From JAKAXG01 sp035702985 (GTDB lineage Bacteria; Actinomycetota; Acidimicrobiia; Acidimicrobiales; Palsa-688), in assembly GCA_035702985.1 (NCBI GenBank), contig DASSZD010000089.1:1-22433 (forward strand): a stretch of DNA of 22,433 nt, in the 5' to 3' direction. Positions 6,753-13,790 of this stretch are shown here, piece by piece. Under the pieces are notes generated by a model. The model searched no databases and was not told where the DNA came from. It worked only from the letters and a program-made list of their open reading frames with translations. Every line of letters begins with the position of its first letter. Within the stretch, counting starts at the first letter, position 1. A program made the position numbers and the translations under genes.

Positions 6753-7579
6753 GCCCCGACGGCCGAGCGGCTGACCGCCGGGGCCGGCTCGGGCCGGGCG
6801 CAGCGGGGACGGTCGACCACCCGGCCCGCAGCACCGCCGGCCACCGCCCCGGCCACGACCACCACTGCGGCCGGCCACAGGGCGGCGCCGGTCACCCCGG
6901 CCGCCACGAGTGCCAGCTCCAGGGCGGCGGCCGCCTGCAGCCCGACCAGCGCCCAGCGTACGGTGGGGCCGACCGAGTCCAGGAAGGCGTGCATCTGGCG
7001 CAACCGGGCCGGCGTGGCGGCCCCGGCCGTCAGGAACACGGTCAGCCCCCGGGCCAGCCCGAAACCGGTGCACACCACCACCGCGGCGGCCGGGGAGGCG
7101 GTGGCCGCCGCCAGCAGGGCCACCAGGATCACGCCGGCGGTCATGAGGTAGGTGGCCAGGCCCACCCCGATCTGCCACCCGAAGCCGGCGCCGTACACCC
7201 AGGGCCGGTACCGGGCCAGCCAGCCGTCGTCGACCTGGCGGCGGATCAGGGGCAGAACCTCGCCCAGGATGCCGGCGTCCACCCCGGCCGCCCCGGCGGC
7301 CAGCACGGCCGCCACCGCGGCCAGGGCGGCGGGATGGCCCCCCAGCCCGGAGGAGGAGACCACGGCGGCCAGGCCGGCGGCGGCCGCCCCCAGGGTGGCC
7401 CCGCCCAGGGTGGCGCCCACCACGAACCACGCCGCGGTGGCCCGGTAGCGGTTGCCGCGGGCCCGCTCGCCGAAGGGGGTGATGGTCGACAGCATGGACA
7501 ACCCGCACGGCGACCACGTCGAGCGGGCCGCAGCCAATAGCCCGGTGAGCAGACCGAGGAACAGGTAGAGGACGGTCAA
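6749..7579 (-). CDS. CcdA/MauF-like membrane thiol-redox transporter
   Basis: The 276-residue polytopic protein has about six to seven hydrophobic segments. The first contains TWSPCGLSMLSTITP (Cys25), which resembles the 'SPC' motif in the first helix of CcdA/DsbD-type electron carriers. A second membrane cysteine, C170 (VVVCTGFG), lies in a later helix, matching the two-cysteine arrangement that carries electrons across the membrane. MauF of methylamine-dehydrogenase clusters belongs to the same superfamily. Between them lie PFGERARGNRYR and GAGFGWQIGVGLATYLMT. TTG 7579 is taken as the start: the upstream gene's stop at 7594-7596 limits the frame and AGCGAGG lies 5 bases ahead. It ends 4 bases inside the lipoprotein start. 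The predicted role is thiol reductant or oxidant supply for the adjacent cysteine-rich Tat protein. Confidence 0.7.
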   Translation of the reverse strand: MTVLYLFLGLLTGLLAAARSTWSPCGLSMLSTITPFGERARGNRYRATAAWFVVGATLGGATLGAAAAGLAAVVSSSGLGGHPAALAAVAAVLAAGAAGVDAGILGEVLPLIRRQVDDGWLARYRPWVYGAGFGWQIGVGLATYLMTAGVILVALLAAATASPAAAVVVCTGFGLARGLTVFLTAGAATPARLRQMHAFLDSVGPTVRWALVGLQAAAALELALVAAGVTGAALWPAAVVVVAGAVAGGAAGRVVDRPRCARPEPAPAVSRSAVGA

Positions 7580-7593
7580 TGGAGCCTCGCTTC

Positions 7594-8337
7594 CTACATG
7601 CCCTGCCCGTAGAACTGGGCGTCGCCGAAGTGGTAGACGGAACCGTCGCTGGCCGTCATCCAGTAACCGTTGCCGCTGGGGGTGGCGGCCATGCCCACGA
7701 CCGGATGGGCGGGCGGGGTGCTGCCCAGCGAACCGAAGAAGCCGGCGTCGCCGAAGGTGAAGATGCCGCCGTCGGACGCCACCAGCCAGTAGCCCTGCCC
7801 GCTGCGGGTGCTGGCCATGGCCACGATCGGCTTGTTGAGCTTCACCGATCCGAGCGACCCGTGGAAGCCGGCGTCGCCGAAGCTGAAGATCCCGCCGTCG
7901 GACGCCACCAGCCAGTAGCCCGCGTCGCTGGGGGTGGCGGCCATGCCCACCACCGGCCGGTTGAGCCTCATGCTGCCGGTCGAGCCGTAGAACGGGGCGT
8001 CGTAGTCGAATATGCCCCCGTCCGAGGCGACCGTCCGGTAGCCGCCGGTCCGGTCGTCGGCGGACATGCCCACCATCGGCTTGTTGAGACGGATGCTGCC
8101 GGCGGACCCGTCGAAACCGGCGTCGCCGAAGGTGAAGATCCCGCCGTCGGAGGCGACCAGCCAGTAGCCCTTGCCGGTGCTGGTGGATGCCATCCCCACG
8201 ATCGGCTGGTTGAGGTGGGTCCCGTTGAGGTTGCCGAGCGCCGGGGCGTCGCCGTAGGGGTAGACGCCGCCGTAGTTGTCCGCCAGCCAGTAGCCCTGGC
8301 CGGTGGGGGTGGCGGCCATGCTCACCACGGCCCGCAC
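7594..8337 (-). repeat. Six tandem ~42-residue repeats (putative beta-propeller) within the MauA-like fusion gene
   Basis: Residues from about 208 to 454 of the fusion protein are six successive units of the form (V/I)VGMA.T..G.GYWLVASDGG followed by IF.FGDA.F.GS.GS...LN.P. The third unit is the most divergent (GYRTVASDGG, IFDYDAPFYG). The sixth stops at FYGQGM, just short of a full unit. Nucleotide identity between units is lower than protein identity, so they are old copies under selection. The beta-strand-turn pattern and unit length are compatible with propeller blades; this is inference. Confidence 0.85.
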
Positions 8338-8958
8338 CGGCGGGTTCTGGGTGGGGCCGTCCTGGCAGGGGGCGTAGTGGTTGGCGGTGCTCTCGTCGAC
8401 CTGGGCGACGGTGCTGCACGTCGAGTCCAGCACCCACGGCGGGGTGCACGAGACCACCCGGCAGGCGATGCGGCCGGAGCAGCTGATCTCCATGTGGCAC
8501 TGCCCGTAGCGGAACTCGGTGCAGCCGACATGACGGTTGGAGCACGTGCCCAGCGCGCACTCGCACGTGAGGTTGTCGCAACTGGGGCAGAAGTTCCCGC
8601 CTCCGCACCCGCAGCCGTGACACTCACCCTGACAATCGATGTAGTAGCGGGCGCCGGCGCAGTACTGCGAGCCGTCGGCCTTCCACCAGCCGCCGGCGAA
8701 GGTGCCCGGCGGGCAGGCGTTGACCCCGTTGTTGATGGTGCAGCAGAACTGGGTGTAGCCGTCGCAGCACATCGACGAGCAGTTGCAGTTGCTGCCCGGG
8801 GCGCACTCGCAGATGGAGCCGTAGGCGGTGCCGGGCTTCAGGAGCAGGTCGGTGGGGGCCACGGTGAGGGCGGTGGCGGTGACGGTGGCCTTGGCCAGGA
8901 ACCCCCGCCGGGACGTACGGGCCAGGAGGAAATCCCCGATTCCCTGGGCCAGACTCAT
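7594..8958 (-). CDS. Tat-exported MauA-like cysteine-rich protein fused to six-repeat putative beta-propeller
   Basis: The 454-residue protein has three parts. Residues 1-48 are a Tat signal with SRRGFLAK (16-23) and a hydrophobic stretch. Residues 50-198 hold 26 cysteines, an even number, giving up to 13 disulfides. This part contains FCCTINNG (71-78), CPPG (82-85), GWWKADGS (90-97), RYYIDC (104-109), RYGQCHMEISC (150-160), and CRVVSC followed by TPPW (to W175). The CPPG...W...C...Y.I..DC pattern matches the methylamine dehydrogenase light chain, and W91/W92 align near the first cofactor tryptophan. The counterpart of the second is uncertain: W175 is the only other Trp in the domain and lacks the W-C context. 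Residues 208-454 are the six repeats. Similar Tat proteins occur in other actinobacteria, from memory. ATG 8958 overlaps the MauE-like stop (ATGA), with GGAGGAA ahead. Function is unknown. Confidence 0.88.
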   Translation of the reverse strand: MSLAQGIGDFLLARTSRRGFLAKATVTATALTVAPTDLLLKPGTAYGSICECAPGSNCNCSSMCCDGYTQFCCTINNGVNACPPGTFAGGWWKADGSQYCAGARYYIDCQGECHGCGCGGGNFCPSCDNLTCECALGTCSNRHVGCTEFRYGQCHMEISCSGRIACRVVSCTPPWVLDSTCSTVAQVDESTANHYAPCQDGPTQNPPVRAVVSMAATPTGQGYWLADNYGGVYPYGDAPALGNLNGTHLNQPIVGMASTSTGKGYWLVASDGGIFTFGDAGFDGSAGSIRLNKPMVGMSADDRTGGYRTVASDGGIFDYDAPFYGSTGSMRLNRPVVGMAATPSDAGYWLVASDGGIFSFGDAGFHGSLGSVKLNKPIVAMASTRSGQGYWLVASDGGIFTFGDAGFFGSLGSTPPAHPVVGMAATPSGNGYWMTASDGSVYHFGDAQFYGQGM

Positions 8959-9491
8959 GCGGCTTCCTCCATGGCGAGCGGGTTGGTCCAGATCAGGTAG
9001 GCGAGGCCGGCGATGACCGCGGCGAGCAGGGCCAGCGGCAGGCCGTGCCAGGGTTGGTGGACAAAGAAGGGGCCGATGCGACCAGGAGCCTGAACCGCCC
9101 ACCAGACCGCCGCGACGGCGGCCCCGGCGTTGAGCGCCACGTGCGGGTAACCGGGCTTGGAGTCCGGGCGGCCGAAGCACCCGCAGCTCGACAGTGACCA
9201 CCCCCGGGCCAGGGCGGCCAGCACGAAGGTCGCGAACGCGCCGTACGCCGCCGCCACCAGCGCCCCCGTTACCTGATTCGGCAGGGCGACTGCCAGTACA
9301 GCGATGACCAGTTCGGCGGCGGCGCCGGCCCGGACCCACCACCGGCCGGGTCGCCGCCCGGCTATCCGCAGGCCGGTGGCCTGCACGGCCCGGGCGGTGT
9401 AATCGGGACGCCACATCTTGGCCACCCCGGCGCCCGCCAGCACCACCGCGGCGGCCAGGAACGGAGCGGCCACAGCCGGGGTGGCCGTCAC
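8955..9491 (-). CDS. MauE/DoxX-like redox-associated membrane protein
   Basis: The 178-residue protein has about four membrane segments. It carries the hallmark SCGCFG (C103 and C105) after the third segment, and GAGVAKM in the first segment, as in the MauE/DoxX superfamily. MauE is needed together with MauD for correct folding and disulfide formation of the MauA light chain in methylamine-oxidising bacteria. GTG 9491 overlaps the preceding stop by 4 bases (GTGA). Its own last codons (MEEAA then stop) supply the GGAGGAA ribosome-binding site of the MauA-like gene, so the two genes are translationally coupled. The C-terminus has a final hydrophobic helix (ALLAAVIAGLAYLIW). The family call is firm; the electron partner is inferred. 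Confidence 0.85.
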   Translation of the reverse strand: MTATPAVAAPFLAAAVVLAGAGVAKMWRPDYTARAVQATGLRIAGRRPGRWWVRAGAAAELVIAVLAVALPNQVTGALVAAAYGAFATFVLAALARGWSLSSCGCFGRPDSKPGYPHVALNAGAAVAAVWWAVQAPGRIGPFFVHQPWHGLPLALLAAVIAGLAYLIWTNPLAMEEAA

Positions 9492-9955
9492 TGGCCGGGC
9501 GCTACGTGGAAGGAGCCGATCACCTGGTTGGCCCGGGCCGTCAGGGGGACCCGGTTGGCCATGGAGCCGATCACCGAGTAGAGGCAGAACGCCCGGCCGT
9601 TGACCGTGAAGAAGCGCTGCACCCCGGCCTGGCCCAGGATGGTCCGCTGCAGCTGGCGGGGCCGGTAAGAGTCCGGGGTGAGGCCCGGCACCGCCGACAG
9701 GGTGGTGAACAGGGCGGTGCCCGCCGCCTCGGGTCCGAACTCGAGGAAGCTGACGAACAGGTCCTCGGCTCCGAGCTGCTCCACCAGCCCGCCGCCGTAG
9801 TCCCCCCGGCCGGCGATGAGGGGCACGGTGGCGGCGTGCACCACCGGGAACGTCTGCTCCCCCGGGACCGTGGCCGACCGCTGGTAGATCGACACCTCCC
9901 AGCCGGGAGGCGGGGCGATGGTCAGCCCGGCCGAGTGGACCTGCCGGCCCGTCAC
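9488..9955 (-). CDS. Conserved hypothetical protein within the mau-like run (155 aa)
   Basis: There is no recognised domain. The sequence starts VTGRQVHSAGLTIAPPPGWEV and continues with an alternating beta/turn pattern. It includes FPVVHAATVPL, a GDYGGG turn, DLFVSFLEFGPEAAGTALF, LQRTILGQAGVQRFFTVNGR and FCLYSVIGS. It has no signal peptide, membrane span or cysteine pair (a single Cys in FCLYS), so it should be cytoplasmic. I have an impression of similar genes beside cysteine-rich Tat proteins in other actinobacteria, but cannot check it. GTG 9955 overlaps the MauD-like stop, and the TGA overlaps the MauE-like start, so it sits inside a translationally coupled chain. A chaperone role before Tat export is possible but speculative. 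Confidence 0.75.
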   Translation of the reverse strand: MTGRQVHSAGLTIAPPPGWEVSIYQRSATVPGEQTFPVVHAATVPLIAGRGDYGGGLVEQLGAEDLFVSFLEFGPEAAGTALFTTLSAVPGLTPDSYRPRQLQRTILGQAGVQRFFTVNGRAFCLYSVIGSMANRVPLTARANQVIGSFHVAPGQ

Positions 9956-10749
9956 CCTCCTGCCCCGTCGCTGATGGACGTCGGGTACAGGCGGGGATCG
10001 CCGGGCTCGATGCCGGCGTCCTGCAGGGCCCGGTCGACGGCGTCGTCGCGCATCTGGTCGGCCCGGGACCGCTCGTGCAGCCCCCGCCGGGTGCCGCCCG
10101 GGGCGGTCGTGCCGTCGGCCACGGCATTGGCCACCAGGGCGCGCACCTCCTCCCAACCGGCCGCCACTCCCTCGCCGACCACCCGCGACGCCGGGCCGGA
10201 CACGTACACGAAGTACGGGGCGTAGGGGATGTCGTAGTGCTCCCACGCCTCGGTGGACATCACCACCGGGGTGGGGCCGGCCAGGCCGGCGATGGTCCCG
10301 GGAGACTCGGCCTCGCCGCCCCTGGTCACCACCACCAGGCGGGCCCCGCCGGGGACCTCGAGCATGCCGGTGCGGAAGGCGTCCCAGAAGGCCCGGCAGG
10401 TGGCGCACCCGGAGGTCAGGAAGGCGACCAGGGTGTCGTGGCGGACGCCGCCCACCGCCAGGCTGATGGCGTCACCGGCCGGGGTGAGCCCGGTCAGGTC
10501 GATGACGTCGGCGGCGTCGGGCCGGGCCGGGGTGGGACGCACCCCGGGCGAGGCCACGCTCACCGGTCCGGCCGGCCGGGCCGAGGGGGCCGACGGGTCC
10601 AGATCCACGCCCAGTTGGTGCAAGGCTCGCAGAACGTCGGCATGTCCCCGCAGGAGCCCGGCCACCAGCACCCCGAGGAGGGCGACCGCGACCGTGAGGC
10701 CGACGACGAGCGCTGTCAAGAGTCCGACCGCCACAACGCCATCGCACAT
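9952..10749 (-). CDS. MauD-like membrane-anchored thioredoxin-fold protein
   Basis: The 265-residue protein has an N-terminal membrane anchor (about 5-32), a Pro/Ala-rich linker, and a thioredoxin-fold domain from about residue 82. The active site is SGCATCRAFW (C115-A-T-C118) and the cis-proline loop is YAPYFVYV. MauD has the same plan: one anchor, a periplasmic thioredoxin fold and a C-x-x-C. In the mau system it works with MauE on the disulfides of the light chain. A helical tail of about 60 residues follows the domain. The ATG at 10749 has no clear Shine-Dalgarno sequence; a GTG four codons later is possible. It lies 33 bases after the sigma factor stop, so read-through is likely. Its stop overlaps the next GTG. 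Confidence 0.85.
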   Translation of the reverse strand: MCDGVVAVGLLTALVVGLTVAVALLGVLVAGLLRGHADVLRALHQLGVDLDPSAPSARPAGPVSVASPGVRPTPARPDAADVIDLTGLTPAGDAISLAVGGVRHDTLVAFLTSGCATCRAFWDAFRTGMLEVPGGARLVVVTRGGEAESPGTIAGLAGPTPVVMSTEAWEHYDIPYAPYFVYVSGPASRVVGEGVAAGWEEVRALVANAVADGTTAPGGTRRGLHERSRADQMRDDAVDRALQDAGIEPGDPRLYPTSISDGAGG

Positions 10750-10782
10750 TGATAGCGCACCCGCCCCGGCCCGGGAAAGGCG

Positions 10783-12048
10783 CTAGCGGTCCTCCCGCAC
10801 CCAACCCCGCAGCTTTTCCATGGCCTTTGACAGCAGCCTGGAGATCTGCATCTGGCTCACCCCGACCTCCTCGGCCACCCGCCGCTGGGTCCACCCGTCG
10901 AAGTAGATCCGCTTCAGGATCAGCCGCTCCCGGGGGGCCAGGCGGGGCAGGAGGGCGGCGAACTGCTGGCGTTCCAGGGTCAGCTCGAAACCGGATTCCA
11001 GCACCGGCACGTCCCGGCCGGCGTCTCCGTCGAAGGTTCCGGCGTCGAGCGACTCGGCCCAGTAGTTCTCCCCCGCCTCCATGGCCTCGAGGACGGTCTC
11101 GTCGCTGATGCCGAGGCGCCCGGAGATCTGCTGGATGGTCGGCGAGCAGGACAGTTCGTGGGTGAGGGCCTCCCGGGCCTGCTTGACGGCCAGGTAGCTC
11201 TCCTGGATCGAGCGCGGCACCCGCATGGTCCACGTCTTGTCCCGGAAGTGCCGTTTCAGCTCCCCCAGGATGCTGGCCGTGGCGTAGGTCGAGAAGGAGA
11301 TCTCCCGGCCCGGGTCGAACCGGCGGGCCGCCTTGACCAAGGCCAGCAGGGCGACCTGCTCCAGGTCGTCCCTGGACTCGCCGTGGTGGAAGAAGCGGCG
11401 GGCCAGGGACCGGGCCAGCTGGGCGTGGCTCGCCACCAGGTCGGCCTGCGCCTGGCGGTGGGCCAGCGTCTCGCGGTCGGTGTCGGGCTCGGCCGGGGCG
11501 GCCGTGATCCGGCCCCTGGTGCACTTGCGGAACATCCTCCCGCTGCCGGCGACCGGGCGCAGGCCGTGGTAGCGGTCCAGGTCCGGCGCCTCGTCGACGA
11601 GCAGCACGTGGCCGCCGTCACCGAGGTGGTCGATGGCCCGGTCGGCTTCCCGGTCGGAGGCCTCGGGGCGGATGGTCACCAGGTCCACGGCCCCGTCGGG
11701 GCGGCCGAGGATGACCTGGCCGGCCACCTCGGTTCCGGGCACCCACCGGCGGGCGTGGCGCTCGAAGGTCTCGGCCCGGGTCGGTACCGGCACGCAGCGC
11801 ACGTCGGCCAGGGAGAAGGCCACCGGGCCCGGCGGGCCTCCCGGTTCGGAGGCGAAGGCCCGCAGGTCGTTGGATTCCCGGTGCCGGGCGTGCTGGTAGG
11901 CGGCGGCCACCGCCACGGCGTCGGCCACACTGCCGACCGCCCACATCCTGGGATGGCGCTCCTGGCTTTCGGCGTCCAGGAGCAACGGGATGACCTGCTG
12001 CTGCAGCAGGTCCCACTCCCGCAGGAGTGGGGATGACATGATAGGCAC
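10783..12048 (-). CDS. SigB/SigF-type sigma-70 factor with CheR-like N-terminal extension
   Basis: The 421-residue protein has a complete group-3 sigma factor in residues 195-421. Region 2 contains SRDDLEQVALLALVKAARRF, FSTYATASILGELKRHFRD and RVPRSIQE; region 3 follows; region 4 contains APRERLILKRIYFDGWTQ and GVSQMQISRLLSKAMEKL. These are SigB/SigF signatures. The N-terminal 180 residues are unusual and resemble the catalytic domain of CheR methyltransferases: MWAVGSVADAVAVAAAY at the motif-I position, FERHARRWVPG, VDLVTIRPE and GGHVLLVDEAPDL. The GCxxGEE-type SAM loop is lost, so it is probably a degenerate sensor or regulatory module. GTG 12048 has GGAGG 5 bases upstream; ATG 12039 is the alternative. 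It heads the minus-strand run with the mau-like genes. Confidence 0.9.
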   Translation of the reverse strand: MPIMSSPLLREWDLLQQQVIPLLLDAESQERHPRMWAVGSVADAVAVAAAYQHARHRESNDLRAFASEPGGPPGPVAFSLADVRCVPVPTRAETFERHARRWVPGTEVAGQVILGRPDGAVDLVTIRPEASDREADRAIDHLGDGGHVLLVDEAPDLDRYHGLRPVAGSGRMFRKCTRGRITAAPAEPDTDRETLAHRQAQADLVASHAQLARSLARRFFHHGESRDDLEQVALLALVKAARRFDPGREISFSTYATASILGELKRHFRDKTWTMRVPRSIQESYLAVKQAREALTHELSCSPTIQQISGRLGISDETVLEAMEAGENYWAESLDAGTFDGDAGRDVPVLESGFELTLERQQFAALLPRLAPRERLILKRIYFDGWTQRRVAEEVGVSQMQISRLLSKAMEKLRGWVREDR

Positions 12049-12120
12049 TGAAACCTCCGCGATCAGGGGAGTCCGGACTGGTCCGTCGACCGGCATCAAC
12101 CCGCTGCACCGCGCGTCCTA

Positions 12121-12143
12121 CCACCCCGATCGGCCTGCTAAAC
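12121..12143 (-). promoter_or_regulatory. Candidate SigB-like promoter of the sigma factor gene
   Basis: On the minus strand GTTT is followed after 13 bases by GGGTGG, close to the SigB/SigF pattern (G-n-n-T or GTTT, 14-16 bases, GGGTAT). It lies about 70 bases before the chosen start. If real, the sigma factor would control itself. The -10 has two mismatches. Confidence 0.3.
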
Positions 12144-12210
12144 CACCGAAATCGGACCGGAATCCGTCAGGACGGCGAATCAAACCGCCCGATCTGGAAA
12201 ACATGCGTAC

Positions 12211-12990
12211 ATGCAGGCTCTGGTCACCAACGACGACGGTGTTCACTCCGAAGGTCTCCTCGCCCTGGCCCGGATCGCCCGCGCCCGGGGCCTCGAGGTG
12301 ACCGTGGTGGCCCCGTCGTTCGACGCCTCCGGGTCGAGCGCGTCGATGACCGCCACGGCCAGCGACGGCAAGGTTCTGGTTGACACCGTGACCCGGGCCG
12401 GCGGCCCCCAGGTGCTCGGGGTGCAGGGGCCGCCCGCCTTCATCGTGCGGGCGGCCATGTACGGGGCGTTCGGGCCGCCACCCGACGTGGTGCTGTCGGG
12501 AATCAACCGGGGGCCGAACACCGGCCGGGCCGTCCTGCACTCGGGCACGGTGGGAGCCGCCCTGACCGCCTCCAACTACGGCCGGCGGGGGCTGGCCATC
12601 TCCGCCGGGATCGACGAGGACGACGGATGCGACCCCGATCCCGGCATCGTGGCCGCCGCCGTGGACTGGATATTGCGGGCCCCCGGTGCGGCCGTGCTCA
12701 ACGTCAACGTGCCGGGAGACAGCCGGGAGCGGGGCGGGACGGCGGTGATGGTGACGTCGCTGGCCGACGCCGGCATGGTGCAGGGCAGCGTGTCGGAGGT
12801 GACCGGCGGGATGGTGCCGGTGACCTTCGCCGACGCCGGGACAAAGCCGGAGGCGGGCACCGACAGCGCCGCCCTCTCGGAGGGCCTGGTGTCGGTCACC
12901 GCCATCCGGGCGGTCACCGAGAACCGCGATCTGGACGTGGGCGCCCTGCTCAGGAGCGCCACCGGCCGGCTCGACGCCGGGCCCGCCTAG
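12211..12990 (+). CDS. surE: 5'/3'-nucleotidase SurE
   Basis: The 259-residue protein begins MQALVTNDDGVHSEG, the metal-binding Asp-Asp of SurE. Other family motifs are VVAPSFDASGSSAS (metal-site Ser) and SGINRGPNTG (metal-site Asn), followed by HSGTVGAALTA. SurE dephosphorylates nucleoside 5'- and 3'-monophosphates and is linked to stationary-phase survival. The usual tail is present and length is normal. ATG 12211 has no obvious Shine-Dalgarno sequence; an ATG 8 bases earlier is out of frame. It is divergent from the sigma factor (about 162 bases between starts) and converges on the encapsulin gene, with stop codons overlapping by 4 bases. Confidence 0.93.
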   Translation: MQALVTNDDGVHSEGLLALARIARARGLEVTVVAPSFDASGSSASMTATASDGKVLVDTVTRAGGPQVLGVQGPPAFIVRAAMYGAFGPPPDVVLSGINRGPNTGRAVLHSGTVGAALTASNYGRRGLAISAGIDEDDGCDPDPGIVAAAVDWILRAPGAAVLNVNVPGDSRERGGTAVMVTSLADAGMVQGSVSEVTGGMVPVTFADAGTKPEAGTDSAALSEGLVSVTAIRAVTENRDLDVGALLRSATGRLDAGPA

Positions 12991-13790
12991 GTGTAGCGCA
13001 GGGCCACCGCGTCCCGGGGCTCGTGCACCTTGAACGTGAACGACTCCTCCAGGTACAGCTCCACCTCGGTGTCGGTGTGGCGGGAGTACCCCACCGCGAA
13101 GTCGGCCCCGCACACCAGTTCGTAGTCGCCGCCCCGCATGCTGACCACCAGCGCCCCGTCCACCGCCGGGGCCCACACCACCGGGCCGCCCAGGATCAGG
13201 CGGACGTGCTCGAGCACCGGGTACCCGCCGTGCTCGGTGGTCTCCACGACCCCGGTGTAGCAACGGTCGCCCAGGGCGATGCCGTACGGGCCTTCGACGC
13301 CGGCCCGCCGCAGGACGGCCACCGCGGACGCCACGTGGCGGGGGTAGCGGGAGTAGTCGTCGCCGATGGAAACCGGCTGGTGGGGGGACGCCCCGGCGAT
13401 CCCGACCACGCCGGCCGGGCCGCCCCCGAGGACGGCCCGGTTCTCGGCGTCAGCGGCCCGGCCGGCGGCCTGGGTCACCGGGTCGAGGTCCGGGTCCCCC
13501 AGACCCCGCTCCACCGCGTCCAGTTCGTCCCGGCTCAGGGTGAACGCCGTGCGGTACTCCACCACAGGGCGTACCACCCGGGCCTTCATGTCCACTCCGG
13601 GCACCGGCGAGGTCAGCTCCTCGACCCGCCCGTCCGGCTCGGCGGAGTGGGCCCACCCCTTGGGGCCGGTGAAGTCGACCAGGGCCCGGGCCGCCAGGTA
13701 GTGGCGCAGGGCCCGGCCGGCCTCCTCGTCGATCAGGTCCCAGGCGTCAGCCGACACGGGCGCCTGATCCCTGCGCAGTCGATCGGTCAC
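12987..13790 (-). CDS. Encapsulin shell protein (family 1, linocin-M18 type)
   Basis: The 267-residue protein has normal length for an HK97-fold encapsulin monomer. Its pattern is diagnostic: N-terminal MTDRLRRDQAPVSADAWDLI, RALVDFTGPKGWAHSA, a FTLSRDELDAVERG segment followed by PDLDPVTQAA, AENRAVL, and the VELYLEESFTFKV C-terminal strand. The shell assembles in the cytoplasm and encloses cargo through C-terminal targeting peptides. GTG 13790 overlaps the stop of the encapsulated ferritin by 4 bases (GTGA), and AAGGAGGG within the cargo gene's last codons provides its ribosome-binding site. Shell and cargo are thus translationally coupled. Its TAG overlaps the surE TAG on the opposite strand (CCTAGG), leaving no room for a terminator. 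Confidence 0.95.
   Translation of the reverse strand: MTDRLRRDQAPVSADAWDLIDEEAGRALRHYLAARALVDFTGPKGWAHSAEPDGRVEELTSPVPGVDMKARVVRPVVEYRTAFTLSRDELDAVERGLGDPDLDPVTQAAGRAADAENRAVLGGGPAGVVGIAGASPHQPVSIGDDYSRYPRHVASAVAVLRRAGVEGPYGIALGDRCYTGVVETTEHGGYPVLEHVRLILGGPVVWAPAVDGALVVSMRGGDYELVCGADFAVGYSRHTDTEVELYLEESFTFKVHEPRDAVALRYT

Noticed and set aside
7594..8337. CRISPR array or satellite DNA
   Set aside because: The repeats are coding, about 126 bases long, divergent at the nucleotide level and in frame. They are protein repeats.
5098..12048. Genuine methylamine dehydrogenase operon
   Set aside because: No MauB heavy chain, MauG, amicyanin or cytochrome gene is present, so the locus should not be annotated as methylamine utilisation.
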